DNA of 64,000 bases from Lottia gigantea. Its lineage: Eukaryota > Mollusca > Gastropoda > Lottiidae. Positions 61,101-64,000 of this stretch are shown in pieces (position 1 is the first letter of the stretch; each line of letters opens with the position of its first letter). The position numbers and the translations under genes are program-made. The notes beneath the pieces were generated by a model. It saw only the letters and a program-made list of their open reading frames with translations. It was not told the origin of the DNA and searched no databases. The DNA lies in the NCBI RefSeq assembly GCF_000327385.1, contig NW_008706876.1:351883-415882 (forward strand), read 5' to 3'.

Positions 61101-64000
61101 TATAGTTGTTGGAAAAGAAAAACTCTAAAATGTGTTTCCTTGATCAGACACATGGAAGTCAATTGTTCATGATAAAAAAAAATTCCCATGGAGAAAAAAA
61201 CTAAAGTTTGCAGTGATCAATCATAAAGGGCCGTCTTAGACATGACTGAGACAAGGATAAGGTTTAAGTCCTATCATATTTGTTGTTTGTACTATGAAAT
61301 AGATAGGTTTGAAACTGAAATTGATAAAGTTAGGTTTATCATTACCTTTATAAAACCTTTGCCTTTACCACAAACAAACTCCCACCTCGATCTTTATAGT
61401 ATGTATAAGAGCTTTAAAATTTAGAACAAAATAATGTTTCCATTTATCAATGCAGTGCAATATTCAATGCAATATTCTTCAAATGATACTTAATTTTTGT
61501 GTTTTGCTACCGTTCAATGGTTAGACCTAGACAAATTGCAAATACACCTTTTGCTCTTTTATTAAACGAAATAAGATATCGACCGATTGTGCTCAAACTC
61601 GAACTTAACCTTTTACAATATTTCAAAAAAGTGAACACTTCGAAAAATCTCTTGTACACCATAATGGAGGTATTTTTTACACTTTCGTCCAACTAAAGTC
61701 GTATTACATTTTCTTAATCCATTTAGTTAAAATAAATGTTAGTATTCTCATCTTTAAGTATATGGCAAAAAGACCCTTTCAAAGGCAAAACTTTAGATTG
61801 TAGTTGTCCGATCGATGTCTGTGTTACATTTACATAAGGGACCATCAAAAATCAATAAGAAGTGTCTTTAAGGAGGGGAATATTAGATTTGTTTCGTATT
61901 GCTTCTATTTATTTTCTTTGTCATTTCGTTTATTGCTTCATTACTTCTTGTTCGTCCTTCTTTCCTTTTCACGTCTCTATTTTATTAATAGCCTAGCATC
62001 ATTAATAGTGCATCAGTCACACTCGCTGATTTCCCCCGCTGAGAAACGGTTAGAAAGGGGCGTTGAGAGGCGGTCTATCGCCTCGTTAACCATCTTAAAC
62101 GTCTTTTATTGAATAGAAAATGATACCACATATCTCAAGGCTGATTACATTTAACTTAGATCACATAAAACAGAATCATTCAGTGCAAAATAAAGCTCGC
62201 TGTTGTCTCGATGCTTTTCTGCCATTCGTTTTGTCAGCGTTTTTTTAAAGTATCTTTTAGCTTATAAACGAAGTAAAAGATTTTTTAAAGAAAGGTCAGA
62301 TTTCTAGACATAAATAAGAAACAGAACAGAACATTCACAGCGAGTCGATGCCACTTCATTGCCTGTTGTATGGCAATCACATCTTTATATCAACACTGAC
62401 CACGAAGGACCAATTTATCTTTTTATATAAAATTTTGCTTTCCTTACAAGATTTTTAAGCCATTGTCGATTGATGTCGAAATTTTTTAACGGTTTTTATT
62501 TTTTTTATTTTTTTTTTTTTTGAGTTTAAGGAAATTGAGGATTTCTTACAGGAGTTGAAGAAACGATTGAAAGATACCAAAGTGAGATAATTTTGGCGCC
62601 ATTTTGAACAAAATTTGTCACTTTTGGCAATGTTTTGGTCAGTTTTCTATTTTGATATTTAGATACGGAAAAAAGGCTGTAAGCATATACGATGTTTTAT
62701 AACAAAAATTTCAGTCTGTAACGCCGGAAATCAGGAATATTGAAATGTAAAATATAAGATAATATTTGCACATCAAAGAAAATACCGCTGGAAATAGTAA
62801 CAAAAATAAGCTTTTTTTAGTTCAATAATATTTTTATTTCTAATGTTAATGAGGTATTCCTCCTCATGCGTCACTTCCTTTCTGATGTTTCTGAAAATAT
62901 TCGGGATGAAAACCACACATCCTGGTCTTTGTACCCAAAAAACTAATAAACAGGGATTTAGGCAGCTTTTGGTGATCTATACACATTGTTCTGTGGCGTC
63001 AAAACATCAATTTTAAGTAGTTGGTCAATATTGTGAGCACTCTGAAACCACTAACCGTCAATGGTCAAGCAACGTCATTTGCAGCTGCCGAGCTCCGATC
63101 GTTTTTATTTATTGAGGGATTTCAATACTCAAACAGTTATTGTTGAGATTTTTTTTCAAATAAAAGGTGTTTTGGATCGATTTGAAAGTGTTGTCAAAAT
63201 GCACATTGAATTAGTTAAGTTAAGCCTGTATCCTCTTTACATAAAACTGGATTGAATGAATTAAACCGAATTAAAAAAGTTAATCTTGCATGATTCGGTT
63301 TGTCTTTTGATGTCGAAAGTTGAGTTTTTAATAAAGTGAAATTTTGCGCTCGAATTACATCTCAAATGAAGCATATATTTATTACCTTTATCTGTAAAAC
63401 ATATGCAGTTTCTTTTGCCTTGTCAAATACCTGTTCAATAGGCTCATATTTTATGGGCATAGGTGTATCTGCATTTTATATTTGATTTTACCAAGTTACT
63501 CTGAAACGAACTGAATTTTATCTTTTTGTACGTAACAATTCTCTGGTTATGTTGCCTTTTCTCTTTTCCCTTTGTATATTTGTGCCCTCAAGCTATTAAT
63601 TCCACAGAATCAGTGCTTCAACAGTAGAACATTGATTGCATTATGTATTTTTAAAAAGCAAAATCACATGGTTCGGGTGACAATCAAAACAACAATCACG
63701 CCCATCCCCCCCAAATCTGCATATGCGTGTTGATTTTGCAAAAATATATATAGAATGTTCGTTCATATAAGTCTATCTAAGTTATCAACAACGTTGATTC
63801 ACGAAGACATGAAGACGTTTCAGAGAAAATTTGGTTTGATTGTGGTAAAAGTACTTGGCAGTTGTGAAGTACCCGATATTTACTACCATATAACGTACCT
63901 AGGTCAATATATAGCTAATTACTGGGCAATATGAACATTATCTACTGTCAATAATATATTATCACTGACCAAATAAGTAAATAAGATAACTAACAGGATT
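58137..64000 (+). other. LMX1: Intron of LMX1 after the LIM-1 exon, continuing off the right edge
   Basis: No second LIM exon (pattern C-x2-C..H-x2-C-x2-C-x2-C) or homeodomain exon was found on the + strand, so this 5.9 kb is taken as one unfinished intron. It contains the regulatory candidate at 59590-59990. A further complex stretch is 61980-62110. Small frames throughout are AT-rich and unsupported. Confidence 0.6.
59590..59990. promoter_or_regulatory. Candidate cis-regulatory element in the LMX1 intron after LIM-1
   Basis: A unique, non-repetitive stretch with dense sites: TTGATTAATTGATTG (59733-59747, homeodomain-like), CACGTG (59792-59797) and the inverted pair TGACAG..CTGTCA (59905-59923, MEIS/TGIF-type half-sites 7 bp apart). 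It lies 1.5 kb after the LIM-1 exon. Motif content is seen; enhancer activity is inferred. Confidence 0.35.

Noticed and set aside
1-64000. Retroviral, LTR, Polinton or other capsid- or envelope-bearing elements
   Set aside because: No gag, protease, integrase, polymerase, capsid or envelope motif and no paired long terminal repeats were recognised on either strand.
1-64000. CRISPR-like arrays
   Set aside because: Regular arrays here (34, 38, 79 and 92 bp) have no unique spacers between identical repeats; they are ordinary minisatellites in animal DNA.

Overview
This is a stretch of animal nuclear DNA, AT-rich (by eye about two-thirds A+T), with spliced genes, long introns and many interspersed and tandem repeats. 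Two genes are recognisable. One is a complete seven-exon WD40 gene on the + strand (15934-19798) that matches WDR38 along its whole length. The other is the 5' part of a LIM-homeodomain gene of the LMX1 group, also on the + strand: a probable first coding exon at 41352-41440 and a certain LIM-1 exon at 57941-58136. The second LIM domain and the homeodomain must lie beyond the right edge. The protein sequences, the tRNA-derived SINE family and the hAT-type elements suggest an invertebrate, most likely a mollusc or another spiralian. The species cannot be named from the sequence.

Layout. 1-15.8 kb: no recognised gene. It holds a 79-bp duplication, a palindromic CACCTAGGTG minisatellite (4.5-4.75 kb), a 1.7-kb array of 38-bp-class units organised in 190-bp higher-order repeats (5.1-6.85 kb), a truncated SINE (7.7 kb), a 92-bp minisatellite (11.2-11.85 kb) and a block present twice (2.56 and 10.6 kb). 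Some weak exon-like pieces lie here, including a minus-strand first-exon candidate beneath an E2F/CCAAT-like promoter region near 12.75 kb. 15.8-20.8 kb: WDR38, with a 278-bp hAT-type MITE in intron 3 and two other repeat fragments in intron 5. 20.8-33 kb: mostly repeats. They include a decayed hAT transposase gene (minus strand, 23.7-25.1 kb) with a SINE inserted in it between perfect 16-bp duplications, two families of inverted-repeat elements, and a 30-bp minisatellite (31.4-31.8 kb).

33-64 kb: this part behaves like the regulatory domain of a developmental gene. It contains a possible 5' non-coding LMX1 exon (ending 33957), the first coding exon, an intron of about 16.5 kb, the LIM-1 exon, and at least 5.8 kb of the next intron. 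Between the exons are five further minisatellites, a long-armed inverted-repeat element (50.45-50.71 kb), low-complexity tracts and several unique, relatively GC-rich stretches that are candidate cis-regulatory elements.

The two genes have unrelated roles: a WD40 propeller protein and a nuclear transcription factor. From memory, human WDR38 and LMX1B are both at 9q33.3, so their linkage here may be a remnant of ancestral bilaterian linkage. Repeats were recognised by eye from copies inside the window; no database search was possible.
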